Source: Mixta theicola
GTDB lineage: Bacteria > Pseudomonadota > Gammaproteobacteria > Enterobacterales > Enterobacteriaceae
Length of the DNA: 64,000 nucleotides
Direction: 5' to 3'
Assembly (NCBI RefSeq): GCF_002895925.1
Contig: NZ_NWUO01000002.1
Coordinates: 1-64,000 of the forward strand
The notes beneath the pieces were generated by a model, which saw only the letters and a list, made by a program, of their open reading frames with translations, was not told where the DNA came from and searched no databases. Of this stretch, positions 17,603 to 25,918 are shown piece by piece. Position 1 is the first letter of the stretch, and each line of letters starts with the position of its first letter. The position numbers and the translations under genes are program-made.

Positions 17603-18057
17603 TCACTGATCAGCTGACCGGCAAGATAGAGCTGTTTGGGTGCCTCATCGTTATCAGGCAGCGGCGGCTCAGGCACGCGGTCAACGTGCAGGGCGCCATC
17701 CACCTGACGCACAATCACGCGCTCGGTAAGCTGCAGTTTAATGCTGATATCGATCAGGGTGTCGCTGATGATATCCACCTCATGCGTGAAGCCCGTTCTG
17801 CGCCTTTCCTCGGTTGCCATAATGTCGGGCTGATTCTCACGCAGCCAGGCCAGTACCGGCACAATCAGCAAATCGACGTTACCCGGATAATCGGTGATAA
17901 CGAGATTGAGCTGATACTGATCCTCAAAGGACAGCGAAGCGGCAAGCGTTGAGACAATGCGCCCGCTGTCCACGAACATATTCAGGCTGTCAGGATTTGT
18001 CTGCAGATGCGGCACGCAGTCGGTCAGTACCTTTCGCAGCTGGGCTGGCTTTAACAT
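17593..18057 (-). CDS. R: Tail completion protein gpR
   Basis: A 154-residue homologue of P2 gpR (155). Start 18057 (MLKPAQLRKVLTDCVPHL) is chosen because AGGAGG precedes it and it matches P2; an upstream frame extension to 18111 is not needed. VPVLAWLRENQPDIMATEER near residue 80 is the family signature. The gene overlaps the end of lysC. Confidence 0.92.
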   Translation of the reverse strand: MLKPAQLRKVLTDCVPHLQTNPDSLNMFVDSGRIVSTLAASLSFEDQYQLNLVITDYPGNVDLLIVPVLAWLRENQPDIMATEERRRTGFTHEVDIISDTLIDISIKLQLTERVIVRQVDGALHVDRVPEPPLPDNDEAPKQLYLAGQLISEWL

Positions 18058-18310
18058 CGTGTTCCTCCTGGCAGTCTTTGATGATTTCAATCTGCAGCCC
18101 GCACGATGCAAGCGCAGCCTCTAACCGGCGGTTGTCAGCCGCCAGATCGCCCTGCGTCTGCAGGCTGTTTGCCGGGAACGGGCAGCTTGTCACGCGCGGA
18201 CAGCCAGTCCAGATAATCTCGGGCGCTACTGAAGGCGGGACGACTGTGCAGCCGGATAACATCATCAGGCAGGACAGCAGCAGACCAGCCGCGAAGGTCT
18301 TCGCTTGCAT
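17990..18310 (-). CDS. lysC: Outer-membrane spanin subunit (Rz1-like, LysC)
   Basis: A ~106-residue lipoprotein whose frame is nested in the end of lysB (+1 relative), as usual for Rz/Rz1 pairs. The signal peptide MQAKTFAAGLLLSCLMMLSGC ends in a lipobox (LSGC) giving an acylated Cys at position ~21, followed by Pro-containing sequence (TVVPPSVAPE). With LysB it bridges the periplasm and fuses the two membranes in the last lysis step. The 3' end runs into gene R. The start is chosen at the signal-peptide Met; an earlier in-frame Met exists at 18337. Confidence 0.82.
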   Translation of the reverse strand: MQAKTFAAGLLLSCLMMLSGCTVVPPSVAPEIIWTGCPRVTSCPFPANSLQTQGDLAADNRRLEAALASCGLQIEIIKDCQEEHDVKASPAAKGTDRLRAASADKS

Positions 18311-18581
18311 CGGTTTCTCTCTGTATTTGCAGTTCACGGTTAAGGGCAGAGGTACTGGCCCGGCCCTGCATCAGCCGCAGTTTAGCCTCGCGTATCTGCC
18401 CCTCTTTTGCCTCGTCATTCATCCGGGCAATGGCTTTATCCCGGCTTTCAATTCCGGCAGACAACGTGCCGATGATGCGCTGGGCGCCGGTCAGCTCCGT
18501 TTTCGTGGTTTTCAGTTGCCAGCAGGCTGACCCCAGCCCCGCAAGCAGCAGGGCAGACAGGACGATGAGGAAACGGATCAT
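18135..18581 (-). CDS. lysB: Inner-membrane spanin subunit (Rz-like, LysB)
   Basis: A 148-residue protein with one N-terminal membrane helix (IRFLIVLSALLLAGLGSACW) and a long periplasmic coiled coil (residues ~25-90). This is the arrangement of i-spanins and of P2 LysB (141). It overlaps the endolysin stop by four bases and contains the start of lysC. It acts with LysC to disrupt the outer membrane. Confidence 0.88.
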   Translation of the reverse strand: MIRFLIVLSALLLAGLGSACWQLKTTKTELTGAQRIIGTLSAGIESRDKAIARMNDEAKEGQIREAKLRLMQGRASTSALNRELQIQRETDASEDLRGWSAAVLPDDVIRLHSRPAFSSARDYLDWLSARDKLPVPGKQPADAGRSGG

Positions 18582-19087
18582 TGCAGCCCCTTCAGGCAGT
18601 AAGCCGTCTCGTTTGCCCGGCGGTTCTGCAGGCCACGATTAATTTTGCCGTCCACGTAAACCCAGCGCCGCAGCTCGTTGCACGCCGCCCGCCAGTGAAG
18701 GGCGTTGATGTGCCTGGCAAAGGTTGACTGACAGACGGCGCGCACGCCGACGTTGAAACCGAACGATACGGTTGTGTCATAAACCCGCTGAGGCATTGTC
18801 ACCGGCATACACTGCGCAATGCCGCGCTCCACGCGGATCACGTCATCAATCAGATTGACCGCCGCCTGCCGTTCGCTGACCTGGCTTGCAGCCGTCACGC
18901 CCAGGGTGTGACCGATCCCGTTGGTCCACACGCCCGCGCTGCACTGGTAAGGCGACGTGCGGCACCCTTCAGCGTTGGCAATCAGCGCCAGACCGTCACT
19001 GGAGGTTTTCAGCGTCTGAAATTTTGGCAGCATCGTTGCGACGGCCAGCACCGCAACCACGGCGCAGCGCTTAGCGAAGGAGTTCAT
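18578..19087 (-). CDS. K: SAR endolysin (phage lysozyme, gpK position)
   Basis: A 169-residue muramidase in the P2 K position. Residues ~5-22 form a weakly hydrophobic, Ala-rich N-terminal helix (KRCAVVAVLAVATMLP), consistent with a signal-arrest-release domain. The catalytic set is E40, C49 and T55 (E-x8-C-x5-T), the lysozyme variant where Cys replaces the Asp of T4 lysozyme, as in P1 Lyz and phage 21 R. This differs from P2 gpK, which depends on its holin for export. The SAR assignment is inferred from the N-terminus. Confidence 0.88.
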   Translation of the reverse strand: MNSFAKRCAVVAVLAVATMLPKFQTLKTSSDGLALIANAEGCRTSPYQCSAGVWTNGIGHTLGVTAASQVSERQAAVNLIDDVIRVERGIAQCMPVTMPQRVYDTTVSFGFNVGVRAVCQSTFARHINALHWRAACNELRRWVYVDGKINRGLQNRRANETAYCLKGLQ

Positions 19088-19301
19088 TGGTTACCCCCTC
19101 GTCAGGCTGGCGCTGCTCAAGCAGCCGGAAGGTTTTGCGCCGGTAATGCCAGTTGATAAAAAAGCTCGCCACGTTCAGCCCCAGCGTGGTCAGGGCAACC
19201 ACCGTGCCGACCATAAAGGCAATATCCTGAATGGTGTGGCGGCTCAGCCACATCATCAGCAGCCCGACGATGTAACTCAGAATTGAGCTGTTCTTTTCCA
19301 T
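19071..19301 (-). CDS. Y: Holin (gpY position), two-helix type
   Basis: A 76-residue membrane protein beginning MEKNSSILSYIVGLLMMWLS. It has two hydrophobic segments (residues ~8-20 and ~28-50) and a basic C-terminus (YRRKTFRLLEQRQ). The size and topology resemble class II (pinholin-like) holins, which pair with SAR endolysins. It overlaps the endolysin start by 17 bases. A four-codon upstream extension to 19313 is possible. Confidence 0.82.
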   Translation of the reverse strand: MEKNSSILSYIVGLLMMWLSRHTIQDIAFMVGTVVALTTLGLNVASFFINWHYRRKTFRLLEQRQPDEGVTNELLR

Positions 19302-19303
19302 TC

Positions 19304-19507
19304 TCAGTCCCACAGATTGAGCGTTTCGCTCGTTGAAGATGCAGGCAGTTCAGGCAGCTCAACGGCATAACCGTGGGGCAGTACCGGTCCCATCTCAGCG
19401 AGGCCGGTGTTTGCTGCATAAACCAGTTCAACTACCTGCTGCGTGCGCCCGTACCAGCGAAAACAGATTTCGTCCACGGTATCGCCCTGCAGCGCATAGA
19501 TTTTCAT
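19304..19507 (-). CDS. X: Tail protein gpX (LysM-like)
   Basis: A 67-residue protein, exactly P2 gpX length. MKIYALQGDTVDEICFRWYG has the LysM-like pattern of this family. It is thought to sit in the baseplate or tail. It overlaps L by one base and precedes the holin. Confidence 0.92.
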   Translation of the reverse strand: MKIYALQGDTVDEICFRWYGRTQQVVELVYAANTGLAEMGPVLPHGYAVELPELPASSTSETLNLWD

Positions 19508-19974
19508 CAGAGCAGCCCGATAATGCAGGCGCGTTTATCCGCGACTTTGCTGATGCTGAAGCGGGCATCGCGCCAGTATTCGTCCGCGCTGGCTTTGATT
19601 TCGTCTGCCTTTTTGGTGCCGCTGGCGTCATAGCCGCGATAGCGTTCAACGATAGTCGCCGCCGTCAGGTGACTCACCGCGTCAAAGTAGTTGGTGAGCT
19701 TCACGCTTTCGCCGTCCAGGCTGTCTGCAGGCACATCAGCCAGCAGCTCAAATCCGGCGTCCATCTGCTCAGCCCGGTACTCGTAAAGCTCGGCGTTGAC
19801 CTCAGAGATAGCCGTTTTCACCGCCTGCCTGAGCCGTGCCGCTGTGACCGTTCCCTCATAGCGCAGGGTTTCGCGAAGCCGCTGCAGGTCCACGTCAGGC
19901 CAGAAAAAGGTGTTAACAATCGGCGGCTCGGCAGCATCTGCCGGTCGCGGTTGCGGAATGACTACCGTGCTCAT
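19507..19974 (-). CDS. L: Head completion protein gpL
   Basis: A 155-residue homologue of P2 gpL (169). It has the conserved segment NTFFWPDVDLQRLRETLRYE near residue 20 and YRAEQMDAGFELLADVPADS in the middle. It completes filled heads before tail joining. It lies 92 bases after M. Confidence 0.92.
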   Translation of the reverse strand: MSTVVIPQPRPADAAEPPIVNTFFWPDVDLQRLRETLRYEGTVTAARLRQAVKTAISEVNAELYEYRAEQMDAGFELLADVPADSLDGESVKLTNYFDAVSHLTAATIVERYRGYDASGTKKADEIKASADEYWRDARFSISKVADKRACIIGLL

Positions 19975-20066
19975 AGTGGGCCTCTGAATAGGTGGGCGGT
20001 GGACGGCGGCATTGATACCGTTAAACGGATCGCAGCAGCCGTGCCGCCCGGCGCGGGGCGCGTTCG

Positions 20067-20735
20067 TTAACGACGGGCAATGGCCTGTTTTTTCAGTTCC
20101 GTTGCCAGCCGTTCAATGTCCTTTTTAACGCCGCTGCCCTGATGAAGCTGCAGCGCACGTTTCAGGTGTTCCATTGCATCCAGAGTCCTGCCCATATCGC
20201 GAAGCACATAGCCCGTGATTTTGTGCAGCTTGGCGCGCACTTCATCGGGCATGTCTTCGGATTTCGTCAGTTCAAGCGTTGCCAGCAGCGGGTCAATATC
20301 GACTTCCGCTTTTGCCGTCCAGGCGCGTGTTGCCGCCTCGGCCACGTCCTCAGCCAGAAGATAAGCCGTACTGTTGCGCTTGTAGGTATCAGGTGGCACC
20401 AGTCCGTGCTTCAGGGCATAGCGGGCAATCTCCAGCGCGCCGGGAATATCCCCGGCATCCAGACGCCAGATCATGACGGTCATCAGGATGGCATCCTGTA
20501 CACCTTTGCCCGCGCTCAGTACGCCTGCCACCCACGGCAGATAACCGGGCAGCATCTCGCGTTTCATCTGAGCCTTGCTCTCTATCGAGCGCACCTTTTT
20601 CAGGCGGCGCTTGTCTTCATTGAGCTTCATTAACATCAGCTCATAGCCGTTGGCGTGGCGCATTGGCCCGTCAGCCTGTTGGGACGCGGCGACGGCCTGC
20701 TGGCGCATAACGTGACGCTGGGCAGGACTCAACAT
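20067..20735 (-). CDS. M: Terminase endonuclease subunit gpM
   Basis: A 222-residue small terminase (P2 gpM is 247). It begins MLSPAQRHVMRQQAVAASQQ. The region around VLSAGKGVQDAILMTVMIWR and GDIPGALEIARYALKHGLV is the family signature. It makes the staggered cut at cos together with the ATPase subunit P. The 3-base gap to N shows coupling. Confidence 0.93.
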   Translation of the reverse strand: MLSPAQRHVMRQQAVAASQQADGPMRHANGYELMLMKLNEDKRRLKKVRSIESKAQMKREMLPGYLPWVAGVLSAGKGVQDAILMTVMIWRLDAGDIPGALEIARYALKHGLVPPDTYKRNSTAYLLAEDVAEAATRAWTAKAEVDIDPLLATLELTKSEDMPDEVRAKLHKITGYVLRDMGRTLDAMEHLKRALQLHQGSGVKKDIERLATELKKQAIARR

Positions 20736-20738
20736 GCA

Positions 20739-21803
20739 TTACTCTCCGGCTGGGGCTTCAGTAGCGGTGAAATCACCGAGTTCGATGTTTTCCACCAGGC
20801 AACCCGCCGCGTAATCCTCGATCACGAAGTCCTCGTTGATGGACTCGTAATTTTCGATGCGGTCACGCTTCGCCACTTCCACAATCAGGCGGCGGTGCGT
20901 GCCTTCCTGCCAGTAAATGGAGAGGTTATCCAGACGGGTGATCATCAACGCATTAGCCGGGAAATACGGCACGCGGATGGCGGGCAGGTTGCCGATGCGC
21001 TTCTGGCTCACAATCACGTCAGCCGCCATCTGCTCGGTTGCCGCCTGCGTCTGGTTAACCAGCGGGAAATACTTGTCAGCCAGCAGCTGACGCCCGCAGA
21101 TAACAACCAGCTCCGGGTCTTCCTGATACCACGGCTCGATCATGCTGTTGGTTGCGTCCATCACCAGTGCGTCAAGGTTGGCATAGTCACCGGCTTTGCC
21201 GACGCGGACTTTAGCGGAGATAACCTCACCGTCTTCGCCGGTGATTTTGCTCATCACGCGCTTTGGTGCGTTGGCGCGGTACTTCTGCAGCCAGCCCACG
21301 GCGACGTCCTGCAGCAGCGGGTTGGCTGCGCGGTTGGAGGTTTTAGCCCGGGCAATCCCGTTGAAACCGGCCATGATGCGATCCAGCGCCTGACGCTTGA
21401 TAATCGCGTCACGCAGGCGGGCTTGAAAATCTTCATAGCGCGCCCACAGATCAAGCTGGTTGTAACGAATGTGGAAGTCGTAGTTGGTCTGGGTACATTC
21501 GTAACCGTCGGCGGTCAGGTCTGAAAAGTCAGCTGTTTCACGCTCGTCACCGCCTGCGGTGTCCGTGGTGCTGGCAATCGAACCGGTCACGCCGATGCCG
21601 ATTTTTTCCCCTTTCATATCCACAACGGGGGTGATGTTGATGCGGGTCAGGAAATCAGAAGACTTCTGCACGCGGGTCATCAGCGTCTGACTGACGGACG
21701 GCTCTACGGAAAATTTCTTGTCCATATCGCCGGTGTCCACGCCGTTCAGCTCGGCCAGGCGGGTCAGAAAGGCGTTAAATTTAAAGCGGGTGTTCTGGCG
21801 CAT
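20739..21803 (-). CDS. N: Major capsid protein precursor gpN
   Basis: A 354-residue HK97-fold capsid protein (P2 gpN is 357). MRQNTRFKFNAFLTRLAELN opens the N-terminal part that P2 removes by maturation cleavage. QTNYDFHIRYNQLDLWARYE near residue 105 and NEDFVIEDYAAGCLVENIEL near the C-terminus are conserved. It assembles with scaffold O into T=7 heads. Confidence 0.95.
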   Translation of the reverse strand: MRQNTRFKFNAFLTRLAELNGVDTGDMDKKFSVEPSVSQTLMTRVQKSSDFLTRINITPVVDMKGEKIGIGVTGSIASTTDTAGGDERETADFSDLTADGYECTQTNYDFHIRYNQLDLWARYEDFQARLRDAIIKRQALDRIMAGFNGIARAKTSNRAANPLLQDVAVGWLQKYRANAPKRVMSKITGEDGEVISAKVRVGKAGDYANLDALVMDATNSMIEPWYQEDPELVVICGRQLLADKYFPLVNQTQAATEQMAADVIVSQKRIGNLPAIRVPYFPANALMITRLDNLSIYWQEGTHRRLIVEVAKRDRIENYESINEDFVIEDYAAGCLVENIELGDFTATEAPAGE

Positions 21804-21860
21804 TGTTATTCCTGTAATCAGAGATTAGGTAAGCCGTTCTTTGCTGCCATATGGCAGCGG

Positions 21861-22706
21861 TTAGCAGTCGGTTTCCACGGACGTTTTGCCGTCGCCACCG
21901 CTGGCACGCGGACGGCGGTTAAAGTTGCCGTCGGTCTTCTCAAGCTGCTGGGTCAGCGCACTGACTTCACTGCGGCCGGTTGTGGTTTCCTGCTCCAGCG
22001 CGTCGAGACGGTCAGAAAGTTTCTTTTCAAGCGCAGAGAACTGAGATTCAACTTTTTCACCGGCACCCTGTACCTGCTCGGCAATCAGGGTGACGGCGGC
22101 GTGCACGTCGGCAGACTGTGCGTCACTCCCTTTTTTATTCGCAGAGAACATCGCGCTGATGCGGGCCATAAGGGACGGCGCGGGATCGGCTTCCTCATAG
22201 AACTCAATCGGGGTTTCTTCAGCGGCAGTAAAGAGATTGCCTTTAGCCTGTTTGCGGGAGGTCAGCGGGTTCACTGCAGCGCTTGCACTGAAGCTCAGGA
22301 TTTCCGTGCCGAGGCTTGCCGGATCGTCGGTCACGGCCAGGCCAACCAGATAGGCTTCGCCGGTGTCAGCAAATTCGGGATTCACTTCAACGGAGGTGTA
22401 GATTTTCTGGCGTGCTTTCGACATAGCGATCAGCTCGTCGGTGGGATCGATGTGGCCATAAAGCGCCAGCTTACCTTTCAGCGGACCATCCGCAATTTCT
22501 TCCGCTTCAACAGCCGTCACATCGCCAAACCGACGAAAGGCGCTGTCGGCAGAGTAACCACGGATGTGCTCCATATTGATGCGGGCGCCGTACATTTCCG
22601 GGTTGTAGTTTTTCGCCATCTGCGAAATCCAGTCGCGGGAAATCACGCGTCCGTCGGTGGTTGCGCCTTCAGTTGCGATGCGAAAACGCTTTGCTTTAGT
22701 TGCCAT
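21861..22706 (-). CDS. O: Capsid scaffold/protease gpO
   Basis: A 281-residue bifunctional scaffold (P2 gpO is 284). The N-terminal serine protease domain spans residues ~1-140 (YNPEMYGARINMEHIRGYSA carries the catalytic His region). The C-terminal coiled-coil scaffold (QFSALEKKLSDRLDALEQE) directs capsid assembly. It is transcribed divergently from P across a 143-base gap that should hold the PO and PP late promoters; no perfect TGT-N12-ACA was found there. Confidence 0.94.
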   Translation of the reverse strand: MATKAKRFRIATEGATTDGRVISRDWISQMAKNYNPEMYGARINMEHIRGYSADSAFRRFGDVTAVEAEEIADGPLKGKLALYGHIDPTDELIAMSKARQKIYTSVEVNPEFADTGEAYLVGLAVTDDPASLGTEILSFSASAAVNPLTSRKQAKGNLFTAAEETPIEFYEEADPAPSLMARISAMFSANKKGSDAQSADVHAAVTLIAEQVQGAGEKVESQFSALEKKLSDRLDALEQETTTGRSEVSALTQQLEKTDGNFNRRPRASGGDGKTSVETDC

Positions 22707-22849
22707 TAATCAGGCTCCGGTGAGTGGTTGGTTCAGGTCACGGCCAGTTTCACCACGAACACAACGCCACTCAACGAAAGCCGGTTTGCTCACTTCTGGC
22801 ACAACAGAGAGAGCGCGCAAGGCAGGGCGGGCCTCGGTAGCCTGATGCC

Positions 22850-24613
22850 ATGAAAACGACACCGACCACCATCATCAGCGATCCCCGCCGACAGGCCGCA
22901 CTGCTTTACTGGCAGGGATTCTCCGTGCGTCAGATAGCGGAAACGCTGGGCCAGAAAACGCCAACCGTGCAGAGCTGGAAGCTGCGCGACGCATGGGAAG
23001 ACGTTGCGCCCATCAGTCGCGTTGAGAACAGCATGGAAGCCCGGTTGATTCAGCTCATCATGAAAGAGGTGAAAGGAAATGGTGATTACAAAGAAATAGA
23101 CGCGCTGGGGCGGCAGATTGAACGGCTTGCCCGCGTTGAGCGCTATCGCCAGACCGGCAGCGAGGCCGATCTCAATCCTAACGTGCGCAACCGCAACCGG
23201 GGTGAGCGCCAGCCGGTGATTAAAAACGAGTTCAGCGAAGAGGCCACGGATAAACTGACGTCGCTGTTTATGGATAACTGTTTTAAGTATCAGCTGCACT
23301 GGCACAAGGCTGGGCTGGCTCACCGTATCCGCAACATCCTCAAATCCCGCCAGATTGGCGCAACGTTCTATTTTGCCCGCGAAGCGCTAATAGATGCCCT
23401 GGTGACCGGCCGCAACCAGATTTTCCTCTCAGCCAGCAAGGCGCAGGCCCACGTTTTTAAAAACTACATCATCGACTTTGCCCGGCAGGTTGACGTTGAC
23501 CTGAAGGGCGATCCGATTGTGCTGCCAAACGGCGCACGCCTGATTTTCCTCGGGACCAACGTGCGCACCGCTCAGAGCTACACCGGCAACCTGTATCTGG
23601 ACGAATATTTCTGGATCCCGAAATTCCAGGAACTGCGCAAAGTCGCCAGCGGCATGTCGCTGCACAAGAAATGGCGCACCACGTACTTTTCCACGCCGTC
23701 GAGCCTGTCGCACAGCGCCTATCCGTTCTGGTCTGGCGAGCTGTTTAACAAAGGCCGGCGCAATAAGTCAGACCGGATTGAGCTGGATCTCAGTCACTCG
23801 CACCTTGCAGGCGGCGCGCTGTGCGCTGACGGTCAGTGGCGACAGATTGTCACCGTTGAGGATGCGTTGACTGGCGGCTGCAATCTTTTTGACTTGGACC
23901 AGCTCTCGCTTGAATACAGCCCGTCTGAATATCAGAACCTGCTGATGTGCGAATTTGTGGATGATGAGGCCAGCGTGTTCCCGTTCGCGGAGCTGCAGGC
24001 CTGCATGATCGACAGCCTGGAAGAGTGGACCGATTTTAACCCCTACGCGCTGCGTCCGTTTGATTACCGTCCGGTCTGGATTGGCTATGACCCGTCCCAC
24101 ACCGGCGACAGCGCCGGGTGCGCCGTACTGGCCCCGCCATTGGTTGCGGGCGGCAAGTTTCGCGTGCTTGAGCGCCACCAGTGGCGGGGCATGGACTTTG
24201 CCGCGCAGGCCAAATCCATTAAAGAGCTGACGGAGAAATATACCGTTGAATATATCGGTATCGACGCCACCGGCATCGGCCAGGGTGTGTTTCAGCTTGT
24301 CCGGCAGTTTTTCCCGGCTGCGCGGGAAATCCGGTATTCGCCCGAGGTGAAAACCGTGATGGTGCTGAAAGCCAAAGACACCATCAGCAGCGGGCGCCTG
24401 GAGTACGACGCGGGCAACACCGATATCACGCAGTCCTTTATGGCTATCCGCAAAACGATGACCGCCAGCGGGAACCGCTCTACCTATGAGGCCAGCCGCA
24501 GTGAAGAGGCCAGCCACGCTGACGTTGCCTGGGCAATCATGCACGCGCTTTTAAACGAACCGCTCACCGCTGCCGACGGCGGCCAGAGTCCAAATTTTGT
24601 GGAGTTTTACTGA
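22850..24613 (+). CDS. P: Terminase ATPase subunit gpP
   Basis: A 587-residue large terminase (P2 gpP is 590). The N-terminal HTH (GFSVRQIAETLGQKTPTVQS) binds DNA. The ATPase domain has AGLAHRIRNILKSRQIGATF (Walker A variant) and GNLYLDEYFWI (Walker B). The C-terminal RNase H-like fold has WIGYDPSHTGDSAG and EYIGIDATGIGQG. It packages DNA from cos. The stop overlaps the start of the next small ORF (TGATG). Confidence 0.95.
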   Translation: MKTTPTTIISDPRRQAALLYWQGFSVRQIAETLGQKTPTVQSWKLRDAWEDVAPISRVENSMEARLIQLIMKEVKGNGDYKEIDALGRQIERLARVERYRQTGSEADLNPNVRNRNRGERQPVIKNEFSEEATDKLTSLFMDNCFKYQLHWHKAGLAHRIRNILKSRQIGATFYFAREALIDALVTGRNQIFLSASKAQAHVFKNYIIDFARQVDVDLKGDPIVLPNGARLIFLGTNVRTAQSYTGNLYLDEYFWIPKFQELRKVASGMSLHKKWRTTYFSTPSSLSHSAYPFWSGELFNKGRRNKSDRIELDLSHSHLAGGALCADGQWRQIVTVEDALTGGCNLFDLDQLSLEYSPSEYQNLLMCEFVDDEASVFPFAELQACMIDSLEEWTDFNPYALRPFDYRPVWIGYDPSHTGDSAGCAVLAPPLVAGGKFRVLERHQWRGMDFAAQAKSIKELTEKYTVEYIGIDATGIGQGVFQLVRQFFPAAREIRYSPEVKTVMVLKAKDTISSGRLEYDAGNTDITQSFMAIRKTMTASGNRSTYEASRSEEASHADVAWAIMHALLNEPLTAADGGQSPNFVEFY

Positions 24614-24801
24614 TGATGAATACCAGACACGGCGCGCCGGAAATAACCGGGCTGAATCCTTTTTTCCCTGAGCTGAATGAGACCGAACTAAGAGAGTTCA
24701 GGGCCAGGCTGAAAGGGGCGCTTTCACCGGAAAGCTTTCGAAAACTTTTTGTGTGTACGTTCGATAGTGAAGTTTCTGATTCAGGTGACAAAGATGAGTA
24801 A
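24613..24801 (+). CDS. Small ORF of unknown function between P and Q (62 aa)
   Basis: Sixty-two codons starting in the TGATGATG overlap with the P stop and ending 8 bases inside Q, so translation is probably coupled on both sides. The product is acidic (PFFPELNETELREFRARLKG then ALSPESFRKLFVC) and looks like a small helical protein. P2 has no gene in this slot. I do not recognise the family. Confidence 0.6.
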   Translation: MMNTRHGAPEITGLNPFFPELNETELREFRARLKGALSPESFRKLFVCTFDSEVSDSGDKDE

Positions 24802-25831
24802 GCGCAGGGGCCGCAGGGCATTTGAAAATCAGTCGCACCCGCTACAGCCCGCCCCCCAGCATGCCGAGGCGTTCAGCTTTGGCGAACCGATCCCGGTGCT
24901 GGATAAGCGCGATATTCTGGATTATGCCGAGTGCATCAACAACGGGCGCTGGTACGAGCCGCCGGTCAGTTTTCACGGGCTGGCAAAAAGCCTGCGCGCC
25001 GCCGTTCATCACAGCTCGCCCATATATGTGAAGCGCAATATTTTATTGTCCACTTACATACCGCACCCGATGCTCAGCCAGCAGGAGTTCAGCCGCATCG
25101 TGCTGGACTATCTGACGTTTGGAAATGCTTTCCCGGAGCTGCGTAAAAATGCGCTGGGGAACGGGTTCCGGATAGAGTGCTCACCGGCGAAATATACCCG
25201 GCGCGGGGTTGAGGATGACGTTTACTGGTTTATTAATGACTGGCAGGACGCGCACCGGTTTGAACCCGGCAGCATCTTCCAGCTGCTTGAGCCTGACGTT
25301 AATCAGGAAATCTATGGCCTGCCTGAATATCTGAGCGCGCTTAACTCAGCCTGGCTGAATGAAGCGGCAACGCTTTACCGTCGCAAGTACTACCAAAACG
25401 GCGCGCATGCGGGGTATATCCTGTACATGACAGATGCCGCGCAGAGCAGCAGCGACATTGAACAGATGCGCAAGGCAATGCGCGATACAAAAGGGGTAGG
25501 CAATTTCCGTAACCTGTTTATGTATGCGCCCAACGGTAAACCAGATGGGATCAAGATTTTGCCGCTGAGCGAAGTCGCTACCAAGGATGATTTTTTCAAT
25601 ATCAAAAAGGCCAGCCGCGACGACCTGCTGGCCGCTCACCGTGTGCCGCCCCAGATGATGGGTATCATCCCTGACAACGCTGGCGGGTTTGGTGATGTTG
25701 TTAAAGCGTCGCAGGTGTTTGTGCGTAATGAGCTAACGCCACTGCAGGAGAGGATGAAGGAGATCAATAACTGGCTCGGTGAGGACGTTATCTACTTTAA
25801 GCCTTACAGCCTTGAAAAAGATGAAGACTAA
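24794..25831 (+). CDS. Q: Portal protein gpQ
   Basis: A 346-residue portal (P2 gpQ is 344). Start 24794 (MSKRRGRRAFENQ) is chosen over an upstream in-frame GTG because it matches P2. FSFGEPIPVLDKRDILDYAE, YQNGAHAGYILYMTDAAQSS and the C-terminal DVIYFKPYSLEKDED are family signatures. It forms the dodecameric DNA gate at one head vertex. A hairpin follows the stop. Confidence 0.95.
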   Translation: MSKRRGRRAFENQSHPLQPAPQHAEAFSFGEPIPVLDKRDILDYAECINNGRWYEPPVSFHGLAKSLRAAVHHSSPIYVKRNILLSTYIPHPMLSQQEFSRIVLDYLTFGNAFPELRKNALGNGFRIECSPAKYTRRGVEDDVYWFINDWQDAHRFEPGSIFQLLEPDVNQEIYGLPEYLSALNSAWLNEAATLYRRKYYQNGAHAGYILYMTDAAQSSSDIEQMRKAMRDTKGVGNFRNLFMYAPNGKPDGIKILPLSEVATKDDFFNIKKASRDDLLAAHRVPPQMMGIIPDNAGGFGDVVKASQVFVRNELTPLQERMKEINNWLGEDVIYFKPYSLEKDED

Positions 25832-25853
25832 ATTAATGAGATAGGTCCTAGAT

Positions 25854-25872
25854 ACGCCCTATGATAGGGCGT
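25854..25872. terminator. Hairpin between Q and the nuclease cassette
   Basis: ACGCCCTA-TGA-TAGGGCGT forms a perfect 8-bp stem 23 bases after the Q stop. There is no T-run. It separates the convergent Q and cassette transcripts. Confidence 0.55.
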
Positions 25873-25918
25873 GATTAGATCTGTGAGGTCGCAATAGACG
25901 TATAGAGTTCACTGTTTA

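Noticed and set aside
22707..22849. Ogr site for the O and P late promoters
   Set aside because: No TGT-N12-ACA dyad is present in the gap on either strand; the promoters are probably there but not identifiable by this rule.
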